Part shown: one piece after another, positions 19,806-27,533 of the stretch
Position numbering within the stretch: position 1 is the first letter of the stretch
Layout: the number at the start of each line of letters is the position of its first letter
From: an uncultured Collinsella sp.
GTDB taxonomy: Bacteria; Actinomycetota; Coriobacteriia; Coriobacteriales; Coriobacteriaceae
NCBI GenBank assembly: GCA_902492755.1
Contig: CABUNB010000018.1
Location: forward strand, 1 to 45,669
Direction: 5' to 3'
Length of the DNA: 45,669 bases
Notes under the pieces: generated by a model
Told to the model about the DNA's origin: nothing
The model's input: only the letters and a program-made list of their open reading frames with translations
Database searches by the model: none
Translations under genes and position numbers: made by a program

Positions 19806-20858
19806 GTGAAAACGGGTATTTCGATTTATCTTTCCAGCCCTTTGCAGGATATTGAGCGGACGATTGAGCGTGGTGCCGCGGCGGGTGCGCGCTATGCGTT
19901 TACCTCACTGCATATTCCCGAGGATGGGGGAGCGGCGTATGCCGATAAGGTCCGTCATGTGCTATCGCTGCTTTCCGCCCGCGGCATTGCGCTCATTGCC
20001 GATGTGGGGCCTCGCACGTGCGATTTGCTCGGGCTTGAGCGCATCGAGGACCTGCGCGATCTGGGGTTGGAATACCTTCGTTTGGACTATGGCTTTAGCG
20101 CCCAGCGGGTCGCGGAGCTGTCCGGTGTATTTCGTATAGTGGTCAATGCATCGACGGTGAGTTCTGATGAAATCGCATCGTGGCGTGAGGCCGGTGCCGA
20201 TGTGGCTCGTTTTGCCGCCTGCCACAATTTTTACCCCAAGCCTTATACCGGCTTAGCTCTGGAGGACATTGCTCGGGTGAATCTTCGTCTTGCGGCGCTT
20301 GGATTCGAAATCATGGCTTTTGTGCCGGGCGATGCTAACGTTCGCGGGCCGGTATTCGAGGGACTGCCGACGGTCGAGGCGCAGCGCGGTCGCGCGTCAA
20401 AGGTTGCTCTCAATATGCTTGAGCTTGCACATGGCGCCGATTGCGACATTGTGTTGGTCGGCGACCCCGATCTTTCCGATGCGGGCTGGGCGCAGTTTGC
20501 TCAAGTTTCCGCCGGATACGTGGACCTGCAATGCGAGCTTGAGCTCGGTTATGCCTATGTGCGCGGGCAGATTCATCACGACCGGCCCGACTCGAGTGTC
20601 CTCATCTTTAGGTCTCAGGAGTCGCGTACGAAGCTTAAGCCGGATTCCGTGCCGACGGATGCCGGAGCCGGCCTGCCGCGAAAGGCGGGGTCGATCGCTG
20701 TGAGCAATAGCGGATATGGGCGCTACGAAGGCGAGCTTGAGATTGCGCGGGTCGATCTTCCCGGTGACGAGCGCATGAACGTTGCGGGCCATATCACGCC
20801 CGAGGCAATGGAGCTGCTGCCGTTCATCAAACGCGGATTCGGGGTACGGTTCGTTTAG
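19806..20858 (+). CDS. mupG: 6-phospho-N-acetylmuramidase, MupG/DUF871 family
   Basis: 350-residue TIM-barrel-type protein of the DUF871 family, characterised in Staphylococcus aureus as MupG. That enzyme hydrolyses MurNAc 6-phosphate-GlcNAc, the phosphorylated wall disaccharide, inside the cell. Family features are GISIYLSS at the N-terminus, FTSLHIPED, the HNFYPKPYTGL segment and FVPGDANVRGPVFEGLPT. A C-terminal small domain (~residues 245-350) ends in ELLPFIKRGFGV. The start is the GTG at 19806 with AAAGGAG upstream. Its place after murRQP indicates that MurP imports a disaccharide that MupG splits before MurQ acts. Confidence 0.88.
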   Translation: MKTGISIYLSSPLQDIERTIERGAAAGARYAFTSLHIPEDGGAAYADKVRHVLSLLSARGIALIADVGPRTCDLLGLERIEDLRDLGLEYLRLDYGFSAQRVAELSGVFRIVVNASTVSSDEIASWREAGADVARFAACHNFYPKPYTGLALEDIARVNLRLAALGFEIMAFVPGDANVRGPVFEGLPTVEAQRGRASKVALNMLELAHGADCDIVLVGDPDLSDAGWAQFAQVSAGYVDLQCELELGYAYVRGQIHHDRPDSSVLIFRSQESRTKLKPDSVPTDAGAGLPRKAGSIAVSNSGYGRYEGELEIARVDLPGDERMNVAGHITPEAMELLPFIKRGFGVRFV

Positions 20859-20950
20859 CGTGTGACCCGTGGGCTACAATTGGCCCATCATGCGAAGGCG
20901 CCTCGTGTGGCGTGTGTCTGCGTTGGCCGATCTATATTCGGAGGATTCCC

Positions 20951-21310
20951 ATGACCGTACTGTTTGTTGAATATCCCAAGTGCTCGACCTGTAAGAAGGC
21001 CAAGGCATGGCTGGACGAACACGGGGTAGAGTATATCGACCGCGATATCGTTTTGGACAATCCCACGGCTGATGAGCTTGCGACCTGGATTGCTCGTTCG
21101 GGGCTGCCGGTGCGGCGCTTCTTTAATTCGTCGGGCATGAAATATCGAGAGCTGGGCCTGAAGGCGCGTCTGGATGCGGGCATGACGGATCGGGAGTGCT
21201 ACGAGCTGCTGGCGACCGACGGCATGCTGGTCAAGCGTCCGCTGCTGGTGGGCGACGACTTTGCGATTCCCGGCTTTAGGGAAGCGGCTTGGGCCGAGGC
21301 GTTGCTGTAG
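20951..21310 (+). CDS. ArsC/Spx-family thioredoxin-fold protein
   Basis: 119-residue protein of the arsenate reductase-like family. The N-terminal motif YPKCSTCKKAKAWL carries a CxxC. SGLPVRRFFNSSGMKYRELGLK and LLVKRPLLVG-like text (MLVKRPLLVGDDF) are typical of the YusI/ArsC-like branch. True glutaredoxin-linked arsenate reductases and Spx regulators share this fold, so the function stays open. The ATG at 20951 has CGGAGG 8 nt upstream. A TACAAT box at 20875-20880 may be its -10. It is convergent with the gene at 21383. Confidence 0.85.
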   Translation: MTVLFVEYPKCSTCKKAKAWLDEHGVEYIDRDIVLDNPTADELATWIARSGLPVRRFFNSSGMKYRELGLKARLDAGMTDRECYELLATDGMLVKRPLLVGDDFAIPGFREAAWAEALL

Positions 21311-21316
21311 CGGCTG

Positions 21317-21364
21317 CGGAAAGTGCGACCCGTTTTGAGTGCTCAGGATGGGACGCACTTTCCG
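21317..21364. repeat. 48-nt palindrome between convergent genes
   Basis: The arms 21317-21333 (CGGAAAGTGCGACCCGT) and 21348-21364 are complementary with two mismatches across a 14-nt loop. It may act as a terminator in both directions, but no T run follows. Its style matches the other intergenic palindromes here. Confidence 0.6.
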
Positions 21365-21382
21365 CCGGCGGGCCTGCCCCAG

Positions 21383-21793
21383 TCAGTCCGCCAGCCGCGC
21401 CCATTCGTGCGGATCGTAGACCTTTACGTGCTTGTTGGGCTTGCCGCTCCAGTACTCCTCGTCCATAAAGGGCAGATATGCCTGAACGCCGGGGCAGATA
21501 AAGGGAATCCGCTGCTGTTGCAGTCGCTCGCGCTGGCGCTGCTCCAGGTGCGCCTCGGATATGACGGTCGGCATGCCGGACAGCTCGACGAGGCTTGCCT
21601 GGATTCGCTTAAGGTCGGGGAGTCCCGCGTGCCATGACATCCGCATGATCAAAAAGGATGCACGGCGGTATTTTGCCAGCATCACCGTGATGGCGGGGCG
21701 CAGAGTGGGATGGATTTTGTCCCGTTCGGGCCAAAGATCAGCAGTGATCTCGAGCCCCAGGGTCTCCCATAGGTAATCAAGCTCTTCGTCCAT
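21383..21793 (-). CDS. Conserved short protein resembling a regulator lacking its DNA-binding half
   Basis: 136 residues from the ATG complementary to 21791-21793. The middle reads VELSGMPTVISEAHLEQRQRERLQQQRIPFI and then PGVQAYLPFM. This pattern of a short PxV strand, QRxRL helix, IPFIxPG strand and YLPF occurs in the front part of some MarR-like winged-helix proteins of Gram-positive bacteria. There the HTH follows; here the chain stops ~20 residues later. It is either a truncated regulator or a domain used alone. A weak GAGG precedes the start. The family link is from memory and only moderately certain. Confidence 0.6.
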   Translation of the reverse strand: MDEELDYLWETLGLEITADLWPERDKIHPTLRPAITVMLAKYRRASFLIMRMSWHAGLPDLKRIQASLVELSGMPTVISEAHLEQRQRERLQQQRIPFICPGVQAYLPFMDEEYWSGKPNKHVKVYDPHEWARLAD

Positions 21794-21996
21794 GGCGCCT
21801 CGATATCTACGTGATCATTGATACTTCGATTGTGTTGCCTGGTGCTATCGTTTTCACGGTAGAATCTGCCAACGGTTGACGGCTACCGCTCGCGGCGTTT
21901 TGCCCTTCGTGTACAACGGTTGGCTTCACAGGTCCTTCACGGGTTGGACTAAATTAGGCCAATTTGACTGAATTTCAAAAAAGTCAAAATTGGGGC

Positions 21997-22025
21997 TTGC
22001 GTCACGGCGTGACTTCCCGTATATT
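21997..22025 (+). promoter_or_regulatory. Promoter of the tRNA-Gln/tRNA-Glu operon
   Basis: TTGCGT (21997-22002) and TATATT (22020-22025) are exactly 17 bp apart. The start point would be near 22032, 38 nt before tRNA-Gln. Confidence 0.75.
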
Positions 22026-22069
22026 TCTTTCTTGCGCAAAGGCACAGCCGAGCGCAGCGATGCAGTCAT

Positions 22070-22143
22070 TGGGATGTCGTCTAATGGCAGGACAGCGGAT
22101 TCTGGTTCCGTCAATGGGGGTTCGACTCCCTCCATCCCAGCCA
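22070..22143 (+). tRNA. tRNA-Gln (anticodon CTG)
   Basis: Acceptor TGGGATG pairs with CATCCCA. The anticodon loop TTCTGGT gives CTG (reads CAG). The T arm GGGGG-TTCGACT-CCCTC is normal. Discriminator G is followed by an encoded CCA at 22141-22143. Confidence 0.95.
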
Positions 22144-22160
22144 TTGCATTTGCTACATAT

Positions 22161-22237
22161 GGCCCGTTCGTCTAGCGGTTTAGGACGCCGCCCTCTCAAG
22201 GCGGAGATCACCAGTTCGAATCTGGTACGGGCTACCA
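22161..22237 (+). tRNA. tRNA-Glu (anticodon CTC)
   Basis: Acceptor GGCCCGT pairs with ACGGGCT. The anticodon stem CCGCC/GGCGG holds the loop CTCTCAA, giving CTC (reads GAG). CCA is encoded. It lies 17 nt after tRNA-Gln and is surely co-transcribed. Confidence 0.95.
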
Positions 22238-22247
22238 AACTTGAACG

Positions 22248-22276
22248 CCCGGGCCTCGTAAGAGACCCGGGTTTTG
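22248..22276 (+). terminator. Terminator of the tRNA operon
   Basis: CCCGGG (22248-22253) pairs with CCCGGG (22266-22271). After one mismatch an inner CTC/GAG pair closes the loop, and TTTT follows. Confidence 0.75.
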
Positions 22277-22331
22277 TGTATTGGCCGTATATACGGCGCC
22301 TGCCGTGTTTCGCTCAGATCGAGGAGTAGCC

Positions 22332-23249
22332 ATGGATCTGCCCATCAGCTTGCAAGACATCACGTATGCCGAGAACTATCTGGCGCAGGGCGACCTGGCT
22401 ACGGCGACGCCGCTGCTTGAGCGTCTGGTGGAGCTCGCCGAGGAGTATATCGACGCTGAATGCAAGACGGAGGAGAAGCGCCAGTACTTTAGCTTCGACA
22501 GCAAGTTTGAGCGCCTGGCCTATCGCCGCGTGGAGAAGGATCCGCGCGAGCTGATGCAGGTCGAGGTTCCCTTTGACCGCCTGTACTCCGACATGGCGTT
22601 TGCCTACATTCGCCAGCAGGATTATGTGAGCGCTCGTAATGCCCTGATGCAGGCTGTGCGTTGGGATCCCATGAACTGCAACTATCGCTTGGACTTGGCC
22701 GAGCTGTTCCGCGCGCTCGAGGACAAGCAGGAGTGGGCATCGCTCTCGTTCTCGGTGCTGGAGCGCGCGAGCGACGGTAAGTGCGCCGCACGCGCCTACA
22801 CCAACTTGGGTCAGTACTTCTTGGAGCCCGAGACCGAGAACATTTCGGCAGCCGTGGGCTGTGCGCGTCTGGCGCTGCGCCTGGCGCCCAATGATGCGCA
22901 TACGACGCGCCTGCTCAACAAGATCCATACCACCTATCCGGATGCCGCGGACGAGAGTGACGACCATGTGATGGGTGAGCTCGCCCTGCAGGGCGTGCCG
23001 ACCTCGCCTTCGGCCGAGATCGCCATCTGCCTGATCATGTGCGCGACCGATGCTGCAAGCGACGGCGACAAGCAGGAGGCTACGCGTCTGACGGTCCGTG
23101 CCCGCGACCTGGTGGGCGAGGAGGCATGCGCGGCGATTATCAAGCTGGTGCGCGAGAGCGATGCCGAGCTTAATGCCGAGCGCAGGGCAAAGCGCGAGGC
23201 TGCGGGCTCAAACGCCGATGGCGCCAAGGAGGCCGGCGATGCCCAGTAA
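22332..23249 (+). CDS. TPR-repeat protein, unknown role
   Basis: 305-residue helical protein made of tetratricopeptide-like repeats, for example YAENYLAQGDLATATPLLERLV at ~11-32 (with alternating small and large residues) and FAYIRQQDYVSARNALMQAV at ~95-115. The C-terminus (~285-305) is charged and low complexity. The ATG at 22332 follows GAGGAG. The end overlaps the smpB start by 11 nt, so the two proteins are made together. TPR proteins are scaffolds, and a link to trans-translation is only implied by the overlap. Confidence 0.8.
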   Translation: MDLPISLQDITYAENYLAQGDLATATPLLERLVELAEEYIDAECKTEEKRQYFSFDSKFERLAYRRVEKDPRELMQVEVPFDRLYSDMAFAYIRQQDYVSARNALMQAVRWDPMNCNYRLDLAELFRALEDKQEWASLSFSVLERASDGKCAARAYTNLGQYFLEPETENISAAVGCARLALRLAPNDAHTTRLLNKIHTTYPDAADESDDHVMGELALQGVPTSPSAEIAICLIMCATDAASDGDKQEATRLTVRARDLVGEEACAAIIKLVRESDAELNAERRAKREAAGSNADGAKEAGDAQ

Positions 23250-23709
23250 GCGCGAGCGCAAGCTCATTTCCAAGAATCGTTCGGCACATCACGAGTACTT
23301 TATCGATGAGACGTTTGAGTGCGGTATTGAGCTGAGCGGTACCGAGGTCAAGTCGATTCGCGAGCGCGCGTGCCAGATTACCGATACCTTTGCACTGATT
23401 CGTGGCGGGGAGTGCTGGCTCGTCGGCCTGCATATCCACCCTTATAGCCATGGTGGCGTGTGGAATCGCGATCCCGACCGTCGGCGCCGTCTGCTGCTGC
23501 ACCGCAAGGAAATCGACTTTCTTGACGGCAAACTTCGCAACCGTGGTTATGCGCTGGTTCCGTTGGAGCTCTACTTCAATACCGACGGCCGCGTAAAGCT
23601 GCTGCTGGGTCTGGGTCGCGGCAAGAAGCTCTACGACAAGCGCGAGGACATGGCCAAGCGTGATGTCCAACGCGAGATCGACCGCGCCCTCAAGGAACGC
23701 AACCGCTGA
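23239..23709 (+). CDS. smpB: SsrA-binding protein SmpB
   Basis: tmRNA-binding factor that delivers SsrA to stalled ribosomes, 156 residues. Recognisable stretches are RSAHHEYFIDETFECGIEL, GTEVKSIRE, the HIHPYSHG loop, GLGRGKKLYDKRE, and the basic tail RDVQREIDRALKERNR that enters the decoding centre. The ATG at 23239 lies inside the TPR gene, with AAGGAGG 6 nt before it. No tmRNA gene is visible nearby. Confidence 0.95.
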   Translation: MPSKRERKLISKNRSAHHEYFIDETFECGIELSGTEVKSIRERACQITDTFALIRGGECWLVGLHIHPYSHGGVWNRDPDRRRRLLLHRKEIDFLDGKLRNRGYALVPLELYFNTDGRVKLLLGLGRGKKLYDKREDMAKRDVQREIDRALKERNR

Positions 23710-23720
23710 CCGTCCTTCAT

Positions 23721-23789
23721 AAGTTGCGGTGGAATACGGACTGTTTTGCCTGTTTGAGGGGCTATTCAGTCCCTATTTCACCGCAACTG
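23721..23789. repeat. 69-nt dyad, copy 2 of a 23+23+23 family
   Basis: The left arm (23721-23743) begins AAGTTGCGGTGGAATACGG. The right arm (23767-23789) contains CCCTATTTCACCGCAACT. The 23-nt middle is unrelated to that of the copy at 9918-9986, while arm and middle lengths are identical. It starts 11 nt after the smpB stop. Confidence 0.8.
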
Positions 23790-23831
23790 CGGGTGTCCCA
23801 TCTTTCTTACTGTTCTGACACATATGTTTCA

Positions 23832-23864
23832 AAGGCGGCGTCCGTTATGGGCGCTGCCTTTTTT
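23832..23864 (+). terminator. Terminator-like hairpin before the flavin reductase gene
   Basis: The stem AAGGCGGCGTCC/GGGCGCTGCCTT (wobble pairs) has a 5-nt loop and continues into TTTT. It most likely ends the TPR-smpB transcript. Confidence 0.75.
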
Positions 23865-23915
23865 GTGGGTACATACATCCATGAGGTTCCAACCCGAGCT
23901 AGGGGAGTGATCGTT

Positions 23916-24419
23916 ATGGACAAAACTGCGTTCTTTACCATGCCGAGCGGCCTGTACGTGGTGAGCTCCGCTGCAGACGGGCTGCGCGCCGGCTGCGTCA
24001 TCAACACGGCGGTGCAGGTGACGTCCATGCCGCCGCGCATTTCGGTTGCCGTTAACAAGGAAAACGTCACCTCGGGCGTCATCGCATCAGCCAAAGCGTT
24101 CGCGCTGACCGTGATCGATCAGACCGCCGACATGCTCTACATCGGTAACTTTGGGTTCCGCACCAGCAGCGATTATGACAAGTTTGCCAAATACGAGACC
24201 CGCGAGACGGCTCTGGGCATGCCCTATGTGCCCGAGCACGCGGCGGCCCTGTTTAGCTGCCGTTTGATTGATACCGTGGATGTGGGCACGCATCTACTGT
24301 TTATCGGCGAGGTCGAGGATGCCGAGCGCCTGAGCGACGACACGCCGCTCACCTACGATTACTACCATAAGGTCCTGAAGGGCAAGACGCCTCCGAAGGC
24401 GTCCTCGTATCAAGGCTAG
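23916..24419 (+). CDS. Flavin reductase-like (FMN-binding) protein
   Basis: 167 residues of the flavin reductase/flavoredoxin fold: MPSGLYVVSSA, then CVINTAVQVTSMPPRISVAVNKEN, the usual FMN-binding N-terminal half. The C-terminal part has HLLFIGEVEDAERLSDDTPLTY and ends DYYHKVLKGKTPP, as in the high-molecular-weight rubredoxin (Hrb) group. In some anaerobes this domain is fused to rubredoxin. Here a rubredoxin gene follows 88 nt later, so the two likely form an electron-transfer pair for oxygen, peroxide or NO detoxification. The ATG at 23916 follows GGGGAG. Confidence 0.87.
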   Translation: MDKTAFFTMPSGLYVVSSAADGLRAGCVINTAVQVTSMPPRISVAVNKENVTSGVIASAKAFALTVIDQTADMLYIGNFGFRTSSDYDKFAKYETRETALGMPYVPEHAAALFSCRLIDTVDVGTHLLFIGEVEDAERLSDDTPLTYDYYHKVLKGKTPPKASSYQG

Positions 24420-24436
24420 AAATGTTTTAAAAATAC

Positions 24437-24464
24437 TTGCATTATATTATTGAGAACATATACT
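24437..24464 (+). promoter_or_regulatory. Promoter of the rubredoxin gene, enclosed in a dyad
   Basis: TTGCAT (24437-24442) and TATACT (24459-24464) are 16 bp apart in an AT-rich patch that contrasts with the rest of the window. TACTTGC (24434-24440) and GCAAGTA (24470-24476) form an inverted repeat around the promoter, a plausible redox-regulator operator. Confidence 0.65.
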
Positions 24465-24507
24465 AATAAGCAAGTACACCAGCAGTCACGTTCGAGAGGA
24501 GAACATC

Positions 24508-24651
24508 ATGGCTGAGGAAAAGAAGACGTACAAGTTCGTGTGCACCGTTTGCGGTTATGAGGTTGAGGTCGACACGCCCGAGCTGCCCGAGGACTACGTG
24601 TGCCCGGTCTGCGGCGTCGGCCCCGATGAGTTCGAGCTCGTCGAGGAGTAA
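24508..24651 (+). CDS. Rubredoxin
   Basis: 47-residue iron protein with one Fe(Cys)4 site. The two knuckles are CTVCGYEV (residues 12-19) and CPVCGVGPDEFE (32-43). The spacing and the trailing DEFE are typical of rubredoxins in Hrb and NADH-rubredoxin systems. GAGAGGAGA lies 7 nt before the ATG at 24508. It has its own promoter and a strong terminator (24691-24727). It probably donates electrons to, or accepts them from, the flavin protein upstream. Confidence 0.93.
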   Translation: MAEEKKTYKFVCTVCGYEVEVDTPELPEDYVCPVCGVGPDEFELVEE

Positions 24652-24690
24652 CTCTCAGGCACACGGCGAAAGCCGAACATAGCTCTGTCC

Positions 24691-24727
24691 AAGGGTCCCG
24701 GTCGGATATCCCGGCCGGGACCCTTTT
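24691..24727 (+). terminator. Intrinsic terminator of the rubredoxin gene
   Basis: A 15-bp stem (AAGGGTCCCGGTCGG with 24711-24725, one wobble pair) has a 5-nt loop and is followed by TT. Confidence 0.85.
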
Positions 24728-24759
24728 GATTTATCTGACGGTTTAAAACGGCCTTACGT

Positions 24760-24774
24760 GTTACAGATTGAGAC
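24760..24774. repeat. Lone right arm of the 57-nt dyad family
   Basis: GTTACAGATTGAGAC matches the right arm of the 57-nt dyads exactly. The partner arm expected at 24718-24732 is missing; the rubredoxin terminator occupies that place. This looks like a truncated copy. Confidence 0.75.
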
Positions 24775-24803
24775 GTTATATCTGGACAGCCACGCCATCC
24801 CAA

Positions 24804-26060
24804 TTACATCCCCGTTAGCAGCACGATGTCGAGAATCGTCACGATGACGCCGATCCCTACAAGCAGCGCGTTGAGTGGGCGCGAGTTGGCGTATTTGCCC
24901 ATGACGCGGGGTGAACTGGTGAGCCGTATGAGCACAAAGACCGTAATCGGCAGCTGAAGCGACAGCAGTGCCTGACTCCAGATGAGACCTTCAAAAGGAT
25001 TTGGGACGACCAGGCACGTCGTCACTGCGCCGACGAAACAGGCCGCCACCCCGATCGAGGAATGTCGGTCGTGTATGTCGTATTCCTCGTCGAACATGCC
25101 CGCGGTGATGGTGCCCGCCGCCATACCCGCCGTCACACTACTCGAGAGGCCCGCAAACAGCAGCGCCACGGCAAAGATGGTCGAGCTTGCCGGGCCCAGA
25201 ATGGGGGAGAGCGTGGCCGCTGCGACGGCGAGGTCGTCTACGACCATGCCGTGCGCAAAGAAGGTCGTTGCGGCCAGGATGACCATGGCCGAGTTGATTG
25301 CCCAGCCCACGCCCATCGAAAAGAGCGTGTCGAAGAGCTCGTAGCGCAGACGTTCTTCGATAACCTGCTCGCCTTGGCCTTCGAAGTGCATGGATTGGAT
25401 GACCTCGGAGTGCAGAAAAAGGTTGTGTGGCATAACGACCGCACCCAGGACACTCACGATAATCGCGGCAGAGCCAGTGGGCATACTGGGCGTGATCCAG
25501 CTTGCGGCGGCTTGCGGCCAGTCGACCTTGACTAGTGCAAGCTCGGCCAAAAACGAGAGTCCTACCACGCCTACGAAGGCGATGATCCAGCGTTCGGCAT
25601 GCTTGTAGGAGTTCGTCATGAGCATCGCCATCGATACTGCCGCCACGATGACGCAGCCCGCACGCACGGGCAGCCCAAAGAGCATTTGAAGGGCAATCGC
25701 GCCGCCCAGGACCTCGGCCATGGCGGTGGCGATGGTCGCGAGATAGGCACTGGCGAGCACCGTGCGCCCGACGAAGCGGGGGAGGTAACGTGTCGTGGCC
25801 TCGGCAAGGCAGGCGCCCGTGGCGATACCCAGGTGCGCCGCGTTGTGCTGCAGCACGATGAGCATAATCGTGGACAGCGTGACGATCCACAGCAGCGCGT
25901 AGCCAAACTGCGAGCCCGCGGCCATATTGGAGGCCCAGTTGCCCGGGTCGATAAAGCCGACGGTCACGAGCAGCCCGGGGCCGATATGCCGCGCAATGTC
26001 TAGGCCTCCGTGACCACCGGTGCGTCGGGAGCCAAAGTGTTGTTTGAGATGGTTGAGCAT
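24804..26060 (-). CDS. mntH: Nramp-family Mn2+/Fe2+ transporter
   Basis: Proton-coupled divalent metal importer, 418 residues, ~11 membrane helices. TM1 has the metal-binding DPGN (GFIDPGNWASN). TM6 has MPHNLFLHS, with the methionine that marks Mn/Fe selectivity as opposed to the magnesium-type Nramp relatives. The start is the ATG complementary to 26058-26060, with AGGAG 6 nt upstream. An in-frame start at 26096 lacks a ribosome site. It follows gpmA on the same strand with a gap of 75 nt. Confidence 0.93.
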   Translation of the reverse strand: MLNHLKQHFGSRRTGGHGGLDIARHIGPGLLVTVGFIDPGNWASNMAAGSQFGYALLWIVTLSTIMLIVLQHNAAHLGIATGACLAEATTRYLPRFVGRTVLASAYLATIATAMAEVLGGAIALQMLFGLPVRAGCVIVAAVSMAMLMTNSYKHAERWIIAFVGVVGLSFLAELALVKVDWPQAAASWITPSMPTGSAAIIVSVLGAVVMPHNLFLHSEVIQSMHFEGQGEQVIEERLRYELFDTLFSMGVGWAINSAMVILAATTFFAHGMVVDDLAVAAATLSPILGPASSTIFAVALLFAGLSSSVTAGMAAGTITAGMFDEEYDIHDRHSSIGVAACFVGAVTTCLVVPNPFEGLIWSQALLSLQLPITVFVLIRLTSSPRVMGKYANSRPLNALLVGIGVIVTILDIVLLTGM

Positions 26061-26135
26061 GGTACGCTCCTGCGTATGGGCGGCGTGACGTCGCATCTGG
26101 GCCGTGCGGCGCCACGCGTCGGTTTTGGGTTGGGG

Positions 26136-26909
26136 CTACTTGTGTGCTTTGCCCTGATTGGCCACGGCGTCGATCTTGGCGGCGATGGTCGCCGGGTCGC
26201 CGATGTAGCGCTTGTCGAGGACGTTGAAATCGGTATCGAAGGTGTAGACGAGCGGCACGCCGGTGGGGATGTTGACCTTGAGGATCTCCTCGGGCGTGAG
26301 GTGCTCGAGCTTCATGACGAGTGAGCGCAGGGAGTTGCCGTGTGCGGCGATGAGTACGCGCTTGCCGGCGAGCATCTGGGGGCGAATCTCGTCCTCATAA
26401 TAAGGCCAGGCGCGGGCGATCGTGTCCTTGAGGCACTCGGTATAGGGCAGCTGATCGGGCGCGACATCACGGTATTGCTCCTGGGTGTGGGGATCGCGCG
26501 CGTCGTTCGGCTCGAGTGCCGGCGGGCAGATATCGAAGGAGCGGCGCCAGATGAGCACCTGTTCGTCGCCGTGCTCCGCGGCGGCATCGACCTTGTTGAG
26601 ACCCTGCAACGCACCGTAGTGGCGCTCGTTGAGCTTCCAGGATTTGATGACGGGCAGCCACTCGCGATCCATTTGGCCGAGCACGATGTCGAGGGTGTGG
26701 ATCGCGCGCTTGAGGCGCGAAGTGTAGCAGACGTCAAAGTCGAAACCGGCTTCTTTGAGGGCGCGGCCGCCTGCCGCTGCCTCTTCGCGGCCCGTGTCGG
26801 TGAGCTCGACATCGGTCCAGCCGGTGAACAGGTTGAGCTTGTTCCACTCGGACTCTCCGTGACGGATAAGGACGAGTTGCATCGTCTGCTGGTCTGCTTG
26901 GTGCGCCAT
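26136..26909 (-). CDS. gpmA: 2,3-bisphosphoglycerate-dependent phosphoglycerate mutase
   Basis: Glycolytic enzyme interconverting 3- and 2-phosphoglycerate, 257 residues. The phosphohistidine is H17 in LIRHGESEWN. Other family marks are FTGWTDVELTDTG, YTSRLKRAI, KLNERHYGALQG and the second histidine in IAAHGNSLRS. The length matches the dPGM family. AAGGAGG lies 5 nt before the ATG at 26909. The cofactor-dependent form in a gut anaerobe is unremarkable. Upstream lies a 624-nt intergenic region with two 57-nt dyads. Confidence 0.96.
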   Translation of the reverse strand: MAHQADQQTMQLVLIRHGESEWNKLNLFTGWTDVELTDTGREEAAAGGRALKEAGFDFDVCYTSRLKRAIHTLDIVLGQMDREWLPVIKSWKLNERHYGALQGLNKVDAAAEHGDEQVLIWRRSFDICPPALEPNDARDPHTQEQYRDVAPDQLPYTECLKDTIARAWPYYEDEIRPQMLAGKRVLIAAHGNSLRSLVMKLEHLTPEEILKVNIPTGVPLVYTFDTDFNVLDKRYIGDPATIAAKIDAVANQGKAHK

Positions 26910-27046
26910 AGGGGCCTCCTTGATCTGGCACGGTGTGCGTGCCGTTTGCTTGACGCCGCAAAGGATACCCGTTTTAAGCTTAAAAGTTAACCAAGACTAA
27001 CAAAATTGTTGTATTTGAATAGGATGATGAAGGGGGGCTGCGAACT

Positions 27047-27183
27047 GTCTTGATCTGTAACAACTAGGGATGGAAATTGGGCCTAGGTGTTACGGATCGA
27101 GACAAACTAAAACCGTCCCGCAGAAAATCTCAATCTGTAACATCTAGGCGCCAAAATTGGGTCTTCCTGTTACAGATTGAGAT
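27047..27183. repeat. 57-nt dyad array, two copies
   Basis: Copy 1 is 27047-27103 and copy 2 is 27127-27183, a period of 80 nt. Each has 15-nt arms (consensus GTCTCRATCTGTAAC and its inverse) around exactly 27 nt. Copy 1 also has CTAGG/CCTAG inside the middle segment. The array lies upstream of both gpmA and gltB. Confidence 0.9.
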
Positions 27184-27339
27184 GTTTGAAGCGGTGAGCT
27201 TACAGGCCGAACTTGGGCGTCTTGTTGCCGCCCTTGAGGCCTGTTGTGTCGAGCCCCATCATGCAAAAGTCCGCATGGCCCTTGTTTCCAGAATGATTCA
27301 AAGGGGCCAGATGCATATGTGCCGGCTGTCCCTGCACTA

Positions 27340-27404
27340 AAACGTGTACGTCAGCCTCCAAAGATGTCAAATTTCGACATGTTTGGGGGCTGACGTACAT
27401 GTTT
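27340..27404. repeat. 65-nt long hairpin upstream of gltB
   Basis: The arms 27340-27368 and 27376-27404 pair over 29 positions with one mismatch and two wobble pairs, around a 7-nt loop. The strongest part is GTACGTCAGCC with GGCTGACGTAC. It ends 129 nt before the gltB start. No T run follows, so it is not a standard terminator. Confidence 0.8.
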
Positions 27405-27533
27405 GATAGCAAGACGTTGATGGTCGGTGTGCGTTACGCGATTGTTTCGAAACGGGCGGGAAACACAACGGGCTGGCTATGCTCTTAGTATGCCTAGTCA
27501 ACTGACTGTCTAAATATCTAGGGGAGGATCGCG

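Larger units (their letters stand above)
26910..27533. other. 624-nt divergent intergenic region between gpmA and gltB
   Basis: It holds a two-copy 57-nt dyad array (27047-27183) and a long hairpin (27340-27404). Between them (27190-27335) I see no regulatory signal. A minus-strand frame at 27200-27412 encodes 70 residues with CMMGLDTTG near its end, but it runs through the hairpin and has no clear ribosome site. No convincing promoter for gltB could be picked out. Confidence 0.5.

Noticed and set aside
22238..24436. tmRNA (ssrA) near smpB
   Set aside because: I looked for a tRNA-Ala-like end and a tag frame in the gaps around smpB and found none.
27200..27412. 70-residue minus-strand ORF upstream of gltB
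   Set aside because: It runs through the 65-nt hairpin and has no clear ribosome site. The CMMGLDTTG segment is curious but unsupported.
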